From Antedon mediterranea (lineage: Eukaryota > Echinodermata > Crinoidea > Comatulida > Antedonidae): a stretch of DNA of 64,000 nt. This document shows positions 63,547-64,000 of the stretch, piece after piece. Position numbers and translations under genes: made by a program. Below the pieces are notes generated by a model that was not told the DNA's origin, ran no database searches, and saw only the letters and a program-made list of their open reading frames with translations. The stretch lies in assembly GCF_964355755.1 (NCBI RefSeq), contig NC_092679.1, forward strand, positions 18,342,932 through 18,406,931, read 5' to 3'. Position 1 is the first letter of the stretch, and each line of letters starts with the position of its first letter.

Positions 63547-64000
63547 CTGTATATAAAATAATAAAATCATAATTCTTCGTCACATGCTAGCAAAAATTTA
63601 AGTTGATTTTTACTTTAATTTCTATTGAATTTTAATCGTAGGGCAAGGGATACATTATAGTATACTAACAACAAATGAGGATATTATAATAATATGGAGC
63701 TTTCGTTTTGCGTCGACCAAACTACGTCATGTTAGTTCATTGTGCGCATGCATATACAGTGTATGTGTGACCTTATTCCTCACCTAGACACAGTTTTGAT
63801 GGCTTTTAGGTCCAGATGAAGACCGACAACACATCGGTCGTGCATATGACATAAACTTGCAGGCCACATGTGGAAAACCACAGTTCTATTATATATAGGG
63901 GATTATAAATGGATGCTTTATATGTATGTAATTTGTACAACTAGTACATACTATGGGATTATAATTATGCTTCATATGTATATGTAATTTGTAAAACTAA
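63547..64000. other. TRMT6 upstream intron, to window edge
   Basis: AT-rich. A hairpin-like ACACATCGGTCG / CCGACAACAC region lies near 63820-63840, and two similar GGGATTATA...TGCTT...TATGTAT copies lie at 63898-63990. No TRMT6 exon is recognised here. Confidence 0.4.

Noticed and set aside
63157-63556. Plus-strand frames with poly-Pro/Ser over TRMT6
   Set aside because: Antisense of the poly-Glu stretch in TRMT6.

Overview
This is eukaryotic nuclear DNA: AT-rich, with spliced genes carrying GT-AG introns, intronless receptor genes, and many dispersed repeats. The bilaterian gene content, the frequent AGGCCTA-type palindromic tracts, and receptor and small-membrane-protein genes in tandem families suggest a marine invertebrate deuterostome, most likely an echinoderm. 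The phylum is an inference. All exon models were built by reading splice sites and protein similarity by eye; no database search was run.

Layout. 1-1604: the 3' part of NUSAP1 (+). 3672-12191: six tandem minus-strand genes for 72-76 residue, very hydrophobic proteins of one unrecognised family, including a duplicated two-gene cassette. 12192-18159: mostly AT-rich intergenic DNA with possible 5' UTR exons for that cluster and a long hairpin. 18160-25130: TRAPPC6B (-) and PNN/pinin (+), head to head with 147 bp between start codons. 25131-35650: a repeat-rich zone with MITEs, a 5S-rRNA-derived element, a truncated LINE reverse transcriptase and a 17-bp minisatellite. 35656-48498: four class A GPCR genes. 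Three are close paralogues with NRY in place of DRY and a progressively longer third intracellular loop; in the largest the loop is built from 14-residue repeats. A 2.96-kb element with terminal inverted repeats, filled with a 372-bp tandem array, lies between the first two. 50981-55049: ACTMAP, the actin maturation protease (-), whose last intron holds a second 17-bp minisatellite and a degenerate copy of the catalytic-histidine exon. 56176-58761: a bZIP-like gene (-). 59493-60413: CHURC1 (+). 61324-63546: the 3' part of TRMT6 (-).

The conserved genes do unrelated housekeeping jobs (spindle, vesicle tethering, splicing, actin N-terminal processing, tRNA m1A58 methylation) and do not form one pathway. 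The accessory interest lies in the small-membrane-protein array, the GPCR array with its expanding loop, the ACTMAP exon relic and the repeat families (three MITE families, a SINE-like family, a 5S-derived element, a TIR element with internal satellite). Stretches not listed below are AT-rich introns or spacers in which I saw no supported gene.
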